Positions 8,480 through 16,807 of a stretch of DNA of 64,000 nucleotides are shown piece after piece. This DNA is from Meridianimarinicoccus sp. MJW13 (GTDB lineage Bacteria > Pseudomonadota > Alphaproteobacteria > Rhodobacterales > Rhodobacteraceae): positions 1-64,000 of the forward strand of contig NZ_JACNMU010000009.1 in NCBI RefSeq assembly GCF_014901205.1, read 5' to 3'. The translations under genes and the position numbers were made by a program. Within the stretch, counting starts at the first letter, position 1. Each line of letters begins with the position of its first letter. Below the pieces are notes generated by a model. It did no database searches. It saw only the letters and a program-made list of their open reading frames with translations, and was not told the DNA's origin.

Positions 8480-9598
8480 ATGACATCCAAACTGATCAGA
8501 CCCAGCCGTCGCAGCCTTCTGAAAATGACCGGTGCAGCGGCTTTGACCACGCCATTCCTGTCGATTCGCGCTGCGGCGCAGACCACAGAGCTTTCGATGC
8601 TCGCCTGGTACGGCCACGCAGAGCCCGATATCGTGGGTGAATTCGAAGAAGCCAACAACGTCAAGTTCGTGCCGAAGTACTATACCGGCGGCGACAACAT
8701 GCTGGGGCTGATCGCGCAATCTCCGCGCGGGACCTTCGACGTGATCCTGTCCGATGGCGAATATGTTCAGCAGCTCAATGCCGCCGGATACATCGAAGAG
8801 CTTGACCCGGCTGACTATGCCTTCGACGACTTCTTCCCCGAGTTCCAGAAATTCCCGGGCCACTGGCAGGACGACAAGCTCTATTCCGTGATCACCCGGT
8901 TTGGCTTCCTTGGTGTGGCGTACAACACCGATGCGTTCACGGAAGAGGAAGCATCCAGCTACGATCTTTTCGCGGACGAGCGTCTGACCGGAAAACTCGG
9001 CCATTTCGACTGGCACCTGCCCAACCTGGGTCAGATGAGCCTGCACGTGGGCAATTCCTCGCCCTACGACATCGACGAAGCGGCCTGGGAAAAGGTGCAA
9101 GAGCACACCATGGGTCTGCGTCGTCAGGCGGGTGGCTTCTTTGACTACGGCGGCACCTTCTCGTCGCTCGACAACGGCCAGATGCTGGCCTTTGCGGGCA
9201 TCGGCGACTGGATCACGGGCACCCTGGAAAAGAACGGCAGCGCGGTGCGCAGCGTCATTCCCAAGGAAGGCGGCCTGCAGTGGACCGAGAGCTTCTCGAT
9301 CGGCAAAGGCTCCAAGAACCAGGAGATGGCCAAGAAGTGGATCCAGTACATCACCTCGCCGGAAGGCCAGGCAAAATCCGCTGACATGGCGGCCTATCCC
9401 GCCATCGTGCCGTCGGAAGCCGGTTGGAAAGTGCTGAACGAGACCAACCCCGCAGAAGCCAAGCGTCAGAACATGGTGCTGGGCGAGCGCAATGCCATGG
9501 ACATGATCCGCGAAGGGCTGATCCAGTATCGTCAGCTTCCGGTTCAGCAGAGCCTCGAAGACTGGAACGACTTCTGGTCCGACTACAAAGGCGCGTAA
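8480..9598 (+). CDS. ABC transporter substrate-binding protein (PotD type)
   Basis: 372-residue periplasmic binding protein of the spermidine/putrescine-like family (SBP_bac). The N-terminus carries a twin-arginine signal (SRRSLLKMTGAA, cleavage near RAAAQ). The start at 8480 has AAGGAG 7 bases upstream; upstream in-frame codons lack this. It follows creatininase by 63 bases and precedes two permeases and an ATPase, making a complete importer. Position points to creatinine, creatine or a related cationic/zwitterionic amide as ligand, but the sequence alone does not prove it. Confidence 0.85.
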   Translation: MTSKLIRPSRRSLLKMTGAAALTTPFLSIRAAAQTTELSMLAWYGHAEPDIVGEFEEANNVKFVPKYYTGGDNMLGLIAQSPRGTFDVILSDGEYVQQLNAAGYIEELDPADYAFDDFFPEFQKFPGHWQDDKLYSVITRFGFLGVAYNTDAFTEEEASSYDLFADERLTGKLGHFDWHLPNLGQMSLHVGNSSPYDIDEAAWEKVQEHTMGLRRQAGGFFDYGGTFSSLDNGQMLAFAGIGDWITGTLEKNGSAVRSVIPKEGGLQWTESFSIGKGSKNQEMAKKWIQYITSPEGQAKSADMAAYPAIVPSEAGWKVLNETNPAEAKRQNMVLGERNAMDMIREGLIQYRQLPVQQSLEDWNDFWSDYKGA

Positions 9599-9610
9599 AG
9601 CGCATTCTTT

Positions 9611-9639
9611 TCGGGGCGCGGTACGTGAACGCGCCCCGA
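9611..9639 (+). promoter_or_regulatory. Intercistronic hairpin after binding protein
   Basis: TCGGGGCGCG (9611-9620) pairs perfectly with CGCGCCCCGA (9630-9639) around a 9-base loop, right after the binding-protein stop. There is no T-run. Such hairpins often protect the binding-protein mRNA and lower expression of the downstream permease genes. Confidence 0.55.
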
Positions 9640-9673
9640 TCTGCGTTCCGCCTGCAGAGCCATGGGAACTGAC

Positions 9674-10519
9674 ATGACCAAGCGACCAACCCTGTTTTCA
9701 CTGATCTTGTCGATGCCGCTTCTGATCTGGCAGTTGACTTTCTTCCTGTTTCCCCTGTTGTTTCTTGTCGCGATCAGCTTCTGGACCGTGCGCAACTTCC
9801 AGATGCAGCCCGATATCAACTTCGGCAATTGGGAGCGCGTTCTGACGCGCGGCGTTTTCTGGGATGCCTATTTCCGGACCATGGTCCTGGCCACGGCTGC
9901 TGCCGCGATCACCAGTATCATCGCCTTCCCGGCGTCCTATGCGATCTCCTTCAAGATGAGCGAGAAGGCCAAGCGCTGGATGATCTTCATCCTGATCATC
10001 CCGTTCTTCACCAGCTATCTTGTGCGGGTCTATTCGTTGCAGGTGTTCCTGTCGGACGCGGGCATCGTGAACGCCGTCTTCGGTTATGTGGGTCTTGGCC
10101 CGTTTCCGATGTTGAACAACGCGTTTGGTGTCATTGTGGGCATGATCACGTTGACGCTGCCCCTGGTCATCCTGCTGCAGACATTCAGCCTGAATTTCGT
10201 CAACCGCGACCTGATCGAGGCTGCGCACAACCTGCGCTGCGGGCGGTTGCGGACGGTCTTTGCGGTCATCGTGCCGTCGGCCAAGGTGGGCCTTGTCGTT
10301 GCGGCGCTGTTTGCCTTCATCCTGAGTTTCGGGGACTTCGTCAGCCCGCTTTACCTGGGCGGTGGCAACCCTCCGACCCTGTCGATCATGATCACGGACT
10401 TCACCAAATCCGGCCAGCAATGGCCCCGCGCCGCCGTGGTGGCGATCATGATGATCGTCACGCTTCTGACGGTTGCTTTCGCGGCGATCACCTATGCCTA
10501 CAAAGAGCGGGGGAAATAA
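9674..10519 (+). CDS. ABC transporter permease (PotB type)
   Basis: 281-residue inner-membrane subunit with six predicted helices (for example LIWQLTFFLFPLLFLVAIS and VVAALFAFILSFGDFVSPLY). It has the cytoplasmic EAA loop (IEAAHNLRCGRLRTVFAVIVP) that docks on the ATPase. The ATG at 9674 is preferred (GGGA 6 bases upstream) over the in-frame ATG at 9662. It is followed one base later by the second permease, so both are co-translated parts of the importer starting at 8480. Confidence 0.88.
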   Translation: MTKRPTLFSLILSMPLLIWQLTFFLFPLLFLVAISFWTVRNFQMQPDINFGNWERVLTRGVFWDAYFRTMVLATAAAAITSIIAFPASYAISFKMSEKAKRWMIFILIIPFFTSYLVRVYSLQVFLSDAGIVNAVFGYVGLGPFPMLNNAFGVIVGMITLTLPLVILLQTFSLNFVNRDLIEAAHNLRCGRLRTVFAVIVPSAKVGLVVAALFAFILSFGDFVSPLYLGGGNPPTLSIMITDFTKSGQQWPRAAVVAIMMIVTLLTVAFAAITYAYKERGK

Positions 10520-10520
10520 G

Positions 10521-11318
10521 ATGGGGAACGAAAACCGCATCGTCAACGGACTTCTGAAGCTGCATATCGCGCTGTGCCTGTTGTTCATCTTCGCTCCGAT
10601 CGCGGGAAGCTTCGTCTTCTCGCTCAACTCGGACCGGTTCCCGTCCCTCCCGCTGGGAGAGTTCTCGACCGAATGGTATCGCCTGATCTGGGAGGATCCG
10701 CTGGTTTGGCAGGGCTTTGCCAATACCGTGGTCGTGGGTCTGACGGTCGCCGTCATTGCGACCCTTCTGGGCTTTGGCGGGGCCTATACGGACTTCCGGT
10801 ACAACTTCACCGGCAAGTCTTTCTACCTCGCCCTGGCGATGTTGCCGCCGACCATCCCGGTTGTGATCATGGGGTTGGCCATGCTCGCCTTCCTGAGCCG
10901 CGTGAACCTGTCCGGCACAACGATTTCGGTCATCATCGCGCATGGTGTGATGTGCAGTCCCTTTGCCATGGCCATCATCCGGCTGCGCCTGTCGCAGATG
11001 GATCCTGACCTGGAAGCCGCATCATGGAACATGGGCGGAAACCAGTGGCAGACCCTGCGCTACGTCATCATTCCTTTCGCCAAACCTGCGATCTTTGCGG
11101 CGCTGTTCATCACCATGGCGGTGTCCTTCGATGAATTCGCCGTCGCATGGTTCGTGTCCGGTCTCAACGAAACGCTGCCTGTGAAAATTCTGGGCTTCCT
11201 GCAAGGCCAGGTCAGCCCACGCATCAACGCCATCGGCTCCCTCGCCTTCCTCAGCTCAATGACGCTGATCATACTTGCCCAGCTTCTGCTGCGGAGCCCG
11301 GAGGACAAAAAGTCATGA
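10521..11318 (+). CDS. ABC transporter permease (PotC type)
   Basis: 265-residue second permease subunit with multiple transmembrane helices from residue ~12 (LHIALCLLFIFAPIAGSFVF) and an EAA loop (LEAASWNMGGNQWQTLRYVI). The ATG at 10521 has a purine-rich GGGGGA upstream. It overlaps the ATPase start by 4 bases (ATGA), which indicates translational coupling. It pairs with the PotB-type subunit to form the membrane channel. Confidence 0.88.
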   Translation: MGNENRIVNGLLKLHIALCLLFIFAPIAGSFVFSLNSDRFPSLPLGEFSTEWYRLIWEDPLVWQGFANTVVVGLTVAVIATLLGFGGAYTDFRYNFTGKSFYLALAMLPPTIPVVIMGLAMLAFLSRVNLSGTTISVIIAHGVMCSPFAMAIIRLRLSQMDPDLEAASWNMGGNQWQTLRYVIIPFAKPAIFAALFITMAVSFDEFAVAWFVSGLNETLPVKILGFLQGQVSPRINAIGSLAFLSSMTLIILAQLLLRSPEDKKS

Positions 11319-12436
11319 AAGTGAACGCAGAAATGGAACAGCAGTCCGAAGCCATCGTGAAGTTCGACAATGTCGTCAAGCGGTTTGGAAATTTCACCGC
11401 AGTCGAAAAGGCCGATTTCGAAATCGGGCGCGGCGAGTTCCTGGCCATCATGGGGTCTTCCGGCTGCGGCAAGACCACGACATTGCGCATGCTGGCCGGC
11501 CTTGAAGACCCGACCGAAGGTGCGATCTACCTTGACGGGGAAAAGGTCAACGGCAAGGCCACCTGGGACCGGGACACCCCCATGGTCTGGCAATCCCTGG
11601 CCCTGTTCCCGTTCCTGACGGTTCAGGAAAACGTCGAGTTTGCGCTCAAGATGCGCGGTGTCGGCAAGGAAGAACGCCGACAGCGCGCGGAAAAATGGCT
11701 CGAGAAGATGCAGATCACCGAGTTCGCAAACCGCAACATCAACCAGTTGTCGGGCGGTCAAAAGCAACGTGTGGCCCTGGCGCGCGCGCTTGTGACAGAG
11801 CCGAAGATCCTGCTGCTGGATGAGCCGCTCTCGGCGCTGGACGCACACCTCAAGGTGCGGATGCAAGCGGTGCTGTCCAATCTGCAGAAGGATCTGGGCA
11901 TCACCTTCGTTTACGTGACGCACTCCATGTCTGAAGCGTTTTCGATGGCGGATCGGGTGGTCATCATGAGCCGCGGGCAGATCGAGCAGATCGGCACGCC
12001 CGAGGAAATCTATCGCGAACCCTACAATCGGTTCGTTGCCGAGTTTCTGGGGTCGGCCAACATCTTTGACAGCGTCATTACCGGCCCGTCCGGTTCCGAC
12101 GGCTGGAAGGTCGATTTCGAAGGCGGTGAAACAAGTCTGTCCAAGGACGAACTGCCCAATGCCGTACAGGGGCAAGCCGTCACCTTCATCGTCAGCGCCG
12201 AGAACATGCAGTTGAGCGCGCCCGACAGCGGCCAGCCGGGTATCCTGGCCAGTGTGGCAGGCGAGGAGTTCATCGGCGGGACGGCCATGGTCTTCCTGGA
12301 GACGGAAACCGGTCACGAACTCAAGGTTCAGAAGTCCCATGATGAATTGTCCCTGCTCAATCTGCATGCGGGCTCAAAAGTCATCGTTCATTGGGCGCCG
12401 GAGAGCTGCCACATTCTGCCAGGCGAGAATCTCTGA
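11315..12436 (+). CDS. ABC transporter ATPase (PotA type)
   Basis: 373-residue nucleotide-binding subunit with Walker A GSSGCGKTT (residues 47-55), a Q-loop near VWQSLALFPFLTV, signature LSGGQKQRVALARAL, Walker B ILLLDEPLSALD and switch His in YVTHSMSEAF. A C-terminal TOBE-like domain (~residues 285-370) is typical of PotA/UgpC ATPases. The start ATG at 11315 overlaps the permease stop and has GAGGA upstream. It powers the importer encoded from 8480; the regulatory domain does not reveal the substrate. Confidence 0.9.
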   Translation: MKVNAEMEQQSEAIVKFDNVVKRFGNFTAVEKADFEIGRGEFLAIMGSSGCGKTTTLRMLAGLEDPTEGAIYLDGEKVNGKATWDRDTPMVWQSLALFPFLTVQENVEFALKMRGVGKEERRQRAEKWLEKMQITEFANRNINQLSGGQKQRVALARALVTEPKILLLDEPLSALDAHLKVRMQAVLSNLQKDLGITFVYVTHSMSEAFSMADRVVIMSRGQIEQIGTPEEIYREPYNRFVAEFLGSANIFDSVITGPSGSDGWKVDFEGGETSLSKDELPNAVQGQAVTFIVSAENMQLSAPDSGQPGILASVAGEEFIGGTAMVFLETETGHELKVQKSHDELSLLNLHAGSKVIVHWAPESCHILPGENL

Positions 12437-12509
12437 TCCGACAGAAAAACCAGAGCCGAGGGATGAATGGAGCCGGTTCTGATCAGGAAGATTACTTAGA
12501 GGAGAAACA

Positions 12510-14075
12510 ATGGTTATTCGATCGGGTATATTCAGGGGGGTGAATCCGTACTCGTCCCTGATATCAGCAGGGGTCATTCTGCTGTTCATTTTCCTGGTTC
12601 TTGCATTCCCGACAAATTCCGCGTCGTGGATCGATTCCGCCCGGACCATCGTAACGTTCTACTTCAATTGGTGGTACGTTATCATGTCAGGCAGTTTTCT
12701 GGTTTTTCTGATTGCCATCGCGGTCAGCAAATATGGCGCGATCCGGCTTGGCGACGCGGATGAGCGGCCGAAATACAGCTACTTCACCTGGTTCGCGATG
12801 CTCTACGCGGCGGGGCAGGGGATTGGCATCATTTTCTGGTCCATCGCAGAGCCGATCTTCCACTATTCCGGCGGCACGCCGTTTGCAGAGGGAACGGGAA
12901 CCGCCGAGGCGGCCGACATGGCGCTCCAGGTCAGCTTTTTCCACTGGGGTCTGAACGCATGGGCAATCTATTGCATTGTTGCGCTGGCCCTGTGTCTGGT
13001 CAGCTACCGGCTGAACAAGCCGCTGGGCATCCGCTATACGCTTTACCCGCTGTTCGGGGATCACGTGGAAGGCAAGCTGGGCGTTGTGATCGACGTGATC
13101 GCGGTTTTCGCAACCATCTTCGGCATCGCGACGTCTCTTGGCCTGGGCGTTACCCAGATCAATGCGGGCCTGAATCACATCTGGGGTATCCCGATCACAA
13201 AGGGCGTGCAGCTCGTGCTGATCGCAGCGATCACCGGTGTCGCCCTCTGCTCGGTTCTGTCGGGTCTTGACCGGGGCATCAAGTGGTTGTCCCAGGTCAA
13301 CATGTGGCTGACGATCGTGCTGCTGGTCTTCTTCTTCGCCTGGGGGCCGACGCGCTATCTGCTGGTAAGCCTCGGAGAAGCCACGGTTTCCTACCTGATG
13401 AACCTGTTCAAGTTCAACGTCTATATCGAAGGCGTCCCGAACGAGGCCACGCGCTGGAGCGATATGTGGCAGGGCTGGTGGACGACCTTCTACTGGGGCT
13501 GGTGGATCTCCTGGGCGCCGTTCGTCGGGGTCTTCGTCGCGCGCGTTTCGCGGGGCAGAACGGTTCGTGAGTTCATCTTCGGAGTTGTCGGTGTTTCGTC
13601 CCTGCTGTCCTTTGTCTGGATTGTGGCCTATGGCGGAACCGCGCTCTGGGCGGAGCTTTTCGGTCCCGGCGGCGTGTCCGATGCCGTGAGCAGCAACGTT
13701 TCGATGGCGCTTTTCGCGACGTTCGAAGCGATGGATGTGGGCGTAATCGGTGTTGTGGCCGGCGTGCTTGGCACGATCCTTGTGACAACCTATTTCGTGA
13801 CCTCGTCGGACTCGGGCACATTGGTTGTGGCGACGATCCTCAGCGAGGGCAACGAACACCCGATGTATCGTCACCGCTTGATCTGGGGCTCGTTCGAGGG
13901 CGTGGTCGCGGCGGTTCTGCTGGTGGCCGGAGGCAGCGCGGCGCTCAGCACCTTGCAGACCGCAGCCATCATTGCGGCACTGCCGTTCTCGATCATCATG
14001 GTGCTGATGTGTGTGGCCATCGTGCGCTGCCTGTCACAGGAGCATTCGAGCAGCGACGCTTCCGACGTCAGCTAG
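12510..14075 (+). CDS. BCCT-family transporter
   Basis: 521-residue secondary transporter of the betaine/choline/carnitine family with about 12 helices. The hallmark segment GWWISWAPFVGVFVARVSRG is present, as is the tryptophan-rich helix 4 region (FFHWGLNAWAIYCIVAL). The start has AGAGGAG 6 bases upstream. It sits between the ABC importer and the GbdR/sarcosine genes, so a quaternary or methylated amine feeding sarcosine (glycine betaine, carnitine, creatine) is the likely cargo. Families with this fold run on Na+ or H+ or by exchange; I cannot tell which here. A strong terminator follows at once. Confidence 0.9.
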   Translation: MVIRSGIFRGVNPYSSLISAGVILLFIFLVLAFPTNSASWIDSARTIVTFYFNWWYVIMSGSFLVFLIAIAVSKYGAIRLGDADERPKYSYFTWFAMLYAAGQGIGIIFWSIAEPIFHYSGGTPFAEGTGTAEAADMALQVSFFHWGLNAWAIYCIVALALCLVSYRLNKPLGIRYTLYPLFGDHVEGKLGVVIDVIAVFATIFGIATSLGLGVTQINAGLNHIWGIPITKGVQLVLIAAITGVALCSVLSGLDRGIKWLSQVNMWLTIVLLVFFFAWGPTRYLLVSLGEATVSYLMNLFKFNVYIEGVPNEATRWSDMWQGWWTTFYWGWWISWAPFVGVFVARVSRGRTVREFIFGVVGVSSLLSFVWIVAYGGTALWAELFGPGGVSDAVSSNVSMALFATFEAMDVGVIGVVAGVLGTILVTTYFVTSSDSGTLVVATILSEGNEHPMYRHRLIWGSFEGVVAAVLLVAGGSAALSTLQTAAIIAALPFSIIMVLMCVAIVRCLSQEHSSSDASDVS

Positions 14076-14096
14076 ACGATCTGAACGGACTTCCAG

Positions 14097-14126
14097 AACG
14101 GGCGGGCGCCACGGCGCTCGCCCGTT
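14097..14126 (+). terminator. Rho-independent terminator after BCCT gene
   Basis: Arm AACGGGCG plus GGCGC pairs with GCGCT and CGCCCGTT (one G-T pair), then TTTTACGTTT. It fills the gap between two convergent genes: the regulator on the other strand ends at 14127. Confidence 0.75.
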
Positions 14127-15113
14127 TTACGTTTCCTGACCGACTTGCGCCAGATTTTGCCGCCAGGCCTCGGGCGGGAGTCCCTCGCGGGTGCGAAACA
14201 CCTTCCCGAAATGCGAGGCGTCGCAAAATCCGGTTGCCGTCGCGATGTCCGTCACGGACCGGTCTGTTTCGCTCAGCAGGTGGCGCGCGACATTCAGCCG
14301 GACCGATAGACCGGCCTCGGCCGGCGAGAGTTTCAGCGCCTCGCCGAAGTGACGTTCAAGCCGGCGTCTGCTAACCTTCAACCGTGTGGACAATTCCCCG
14401 ACAGTCAATGGCGTTGCCACATTCTGCCGAATCAGATGCAGGGCTTTGCGCACCAAAATGTCCGACGTGTTGTATTCAAGCGGCAGGCCCGGCTGCGGGT
14501 TTTCAGATGTCTGGGCTTCGTCGATGATCATGATGTTCAGGCTTTTTCTTGCCGCAGCCTGCCCGATGTGCCGATCCACCAGAAAAGCCGCCAGATGGGC
14601 AGAGCTTGCCCCCCCGGAACAGGTCAATCGATCACGATCAACAACGTAGATCTGGTCGGATATCGGAATGAGCCCTTCGAATTGTTCCAGGAAATCATTG
14701 TGGTGGAACCAGCTGACACAACAGCGGTAGCCGTCCATCAGGCCTGCCTTGTGCAGGATGAACGCGCCGGTACAGACACCGACAATCGGAACATTGGCCT
14801 GTGCCACGCGCTTGAGATACACCAGATAGTCCGGGTTGAGATCCTGGATTGCCGGTATCAGCCCGCCTACCACGACCACATAGTCGAACTCGCGCGGGTC
14901 GCCGAGGCGCTCATCGGGCTGCACCGGGATGCCGCAGCTCGAGACCACCGGATTCATTGTTGCCGAGACAATGCGCCAGGAACACCGGATCGGTCGCGAC
15001 CGATCGCCTTCATCCGCTGCCAGCCGCAGAACGTCCACGAAATTTGCCAAAGCAGACAAGGTGAATCGGCGGGCAAGAATGAAGCCGATTTTCAGCACGG
15101 GTTTGGTGGTCAT
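14127..15113 (-). CDS. GbdR-like AraC/GlxA-family regulator
   Basis: 328-residue activator with an N-terminal DJ-1/GATase1-like sensor domain (residues ~6-190, VPIVGVCTGAFILHKAGLMD) and a C-terminal AraC double HTH (~235-320, VGELSTRLKVSRRRLERHFG and VTDIATATGFCDASHFGKVF). This architecture and the divergent position next to soxBDAG match GbdR/SouR regulators that sense glycine betaine, dimethylglycine or sarcosine. The start is at ATG 15113 (GGAAAG upstream); upstream in-frame codons are in the promoter. It probably switches on the sarcosine-to-pyruvate operon. Confidence 0.85.
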   Translation of the reverse strand: MTTKPVLKIGFILARRFTLSALANFVDVLRLAADEGDRSRPIRCSWRIVSATMNPVVSSCGIPVQPDERLGDPREFDYVVVVGGLIPAIQDLNPDYLVYLKRVAQANVPIVGVCTGAFILHKAGLMDGYRCCVSWFHHNDFLEQFEGLIPISDQIYVVDRDRLTCSGGASSAHLAAFLVDRHIGQAAARKSLNIMIIDEAQTSENPQPGLPLEYNTSDILVRKALHLIRQNVATPLTVGELSTRLKVSRRRLERHFGEALKLSPAEAGLSVRLNVARHLLSETDRSVTDIATATGFCDASHFGKVFRTREGLPPEAWRQNLAQVGQET

Positions 15114-15164
15114 GTCAGTCTTTCCGGCAAGGGTATTGGCGCAAATATACCACGCACCCGGCGC

Positions 15165-15179
15165 AATCATACAATGATT
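15165..15179. promoter_or_regulatory. Palindrome in regulator-soxB promoter
   Basis: AATCAT-ACA-ATGATT is a perfect 6-bp inverted repeat with a 3-base spacer, in the 128-base gap between the GbdR-like gene and soxB. It may be an operator or part of a promoter. AraC proteins usually use direct repeats, so the binding partner is uncertain. Confidence 0.35.
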
Positions 15180-15241
15180 TTCCCGCAGGGCATGAGACAT
15201 GCTTGGCTAGACCGCTTCCCTAGACATTCGAGGCTTCGCAA

Positions 15242-16495
15242 ATGACCCACTTTTCCGGCTTTTCGCTGCTCAAGAACGCGCTGACAGGCCACAAGAACTG
15301 GCCCGAGCAATGGCCGGACAAACAGCCCAAGGACGAATACGATGTCATCATCGTCGGTGCCGGTGGGCATGGCCTTGGCGCGGCGTATTACCTTGCCAAG
15401 GAACATGGCATCACCAATGTCGCCGTCATCGAAAAAGGCTGGCTGGGGGGCGGCAACACGGGCCGCAACACCACGATCATCCGCTCGAACTATCTCTATG
15501 ACGAAAGTGCGAAACTCTACGATCACGCGCTCGATCTGTGGGAGAACCTGTCGACCGAGCTGAATTACAACGTGATGTATTCCAAGCGCGGCGTCATGAT
15601 GCTGGCGCACAACGTACATGATGTGCAGTCCTTCCAGCGTCACATCCACGCCAACCGGCTGAACGGCGTCGACAACCAGTGGCTGAACCCCCAGCAGGCC
15701 AAGGAATTCTGCCCGCCGCTCAACATCTCTCCGGATGCACGCTATCCCGTCATGGGCGCCGCCCTGCAAAAGCGTGCGGGCACCGCGCGCCACGATGCGG
15801 TCGCCTGGGGATATGCACGCGCGGCCGCCAAGCGCGGCGTCGATATCATCCAGAACTGCCCGGTCATTTCGATCCGCCGCGGGGCCGATGGGTCGGTCGA
15901 AGGTGTCGAAACCGCCAAGGGGTTCATCAAGGCCAAGAAGGTCGCGGTTTCTGCTGCCGGTCACACCAGCGTGGTGATGGACAGCGCGGGCGTGCGGATG
16001 CCGCTGGAAAGCTACCCGCTGCAGGCGCTGGTGTCCGAGCCGATCAAGCCGGTCTTCCCCTGCGTCGTGATGTCGAACACCGTGCACGCCTATATCAGCC
16101 AGTCCGACAAGGGCGAACTGGTGATTGGCTCGGGGACCGACCAGTACACCAGCTATTCGCAGCGCGGCGGCTTGCCGCTGATCGAACATACGGTCGCGGC
16201 GATCTGCGAGGTCTTCCCGATCTTCAACCGGATGCGGATGCTGCGCAAATGGGGCGGCATCGTCGATGTCACGCCGGACCGCTCGGCCATTCTGGGCAAG
16301 ACGCCGGTCAAGGGACTGTATGTCAACTGCGGCTGGGGCACCGGCGGGTTCAAGGCGACACCGGGGGCGGCGCATACGCTGGCCTGGACCGTGGCCAAGG
16401 ACGAGCCGCACCCGATCAACGCCCCCTTCACGCTTGAACGATTCACCACGGGCCGGCTGATCGACGAAGCCGCCGCTGCCGCCGTTGCGCACTGA
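15242..16495 (+). CDS. soxB: Sarcosine oxidase subunit beta
   Basis: 417-residue flavoprotein subunit of heterotetrameric sarcosine oxidase, which oxidises sarcosine to glycine with transfer of the methyl carbon to tetrahydrofolate. The FAD Rossmann motif is [16 protein letters not shown] (~residues 36-52), followed by [20 protein letters not shown], where the covalent FMN His region of the family lies, and a DAO-type C-terminus ([15 protein letters not shown]). GAGG sits 7 bases before the ATG. It is first gene of soxBDAG-glyA-sdaA-purU, all on one strand with short gaps. Confidence 0.95.
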   Translation: MTHFSGFSLLKNALTGHKNWPEQWPDKQPKDEYDVIIVGAGGHGLGAAYYLAKEHGITNVAVIEKGWLGGGNTGRNTTIIRSNYLYDESAKLYDHALDLWENLSTELNYNVMYSKRGVMMLAHNVHDVQSFQRHIHANRLNGVDNQWLNPQQAKEFCPPLNISPDARYPVMGAALQKRAGTARHDAVAWGYARAAAKRGVDIIQNCPVISIRRGADGSVEGVETAKGFIKAKKVAVSAAGHTSVVMDSAGVRMPLESYPLQALVSEPIKPVFPCVVMSNTVHAYISQSDKGELVIGSGTDQYTSYSQRGGLPLIEHTVAAICEVFPIFNRMRMLRKWGGIVDVTPDRSAILGKTPVKGLYVNCGWGTGGFKATPGAAHTLAWTVAKDEPHPINAPFTLERFTTGRLIDEAAAAAVAH

Positions 16496-16507
16496 GGAGA
16501 CAAGACC

Positions 16508-16807
16508 ATGCTATTGATCCATTGCCCCTATTGCGACGACACGCTTCCCGAACTGGAATTCGCCTATGCCGGCGAAGCCCATATCGCGCGTCCCGAAGAT
16601 CCCTCGAAGCTCAGTGACGAAGAATGGCGCGATTTCCTGTTCATCCGCACCAACGTCAAGGGCGTTCACGCAGAGCGCTGGCGGCACATCAACGGCTGCG
16701 GCCGTTTCTTCAATGCCCTGCGTGACACGGTAAGCGACCGCTTCCTGACCACCTACAAGGCCGGCGAGGCCCGCCCTGATACCACCGACCTGGAGGCCGC
16801 AGTATGA
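16508..16807 (+). CDS. soxD: Sarcosine oxidase subunit delta
   Basis: 99-residue zinc-binding subunit. Ligands are visible in HCPYCDDTLPE near the N-terminus and in RWRHINGCGRFFN near residue 60. It assembles with alpha, beta and gamma in the cytosol. It lies 12 bases after soxB and overlaps soxA by 4 bases (ATGA). Its size matches the family norm of about 90-100. Confidence 0.95.
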   Translation: MLLIHCPYCDDTLPELEFAYAGEAHIARPEDPSKLSDEEWRDFLFIRTNVKGVHAERWRHINGCGRFFNALRDTVSDRFLTTYKAGEARPDTTDLEAAV

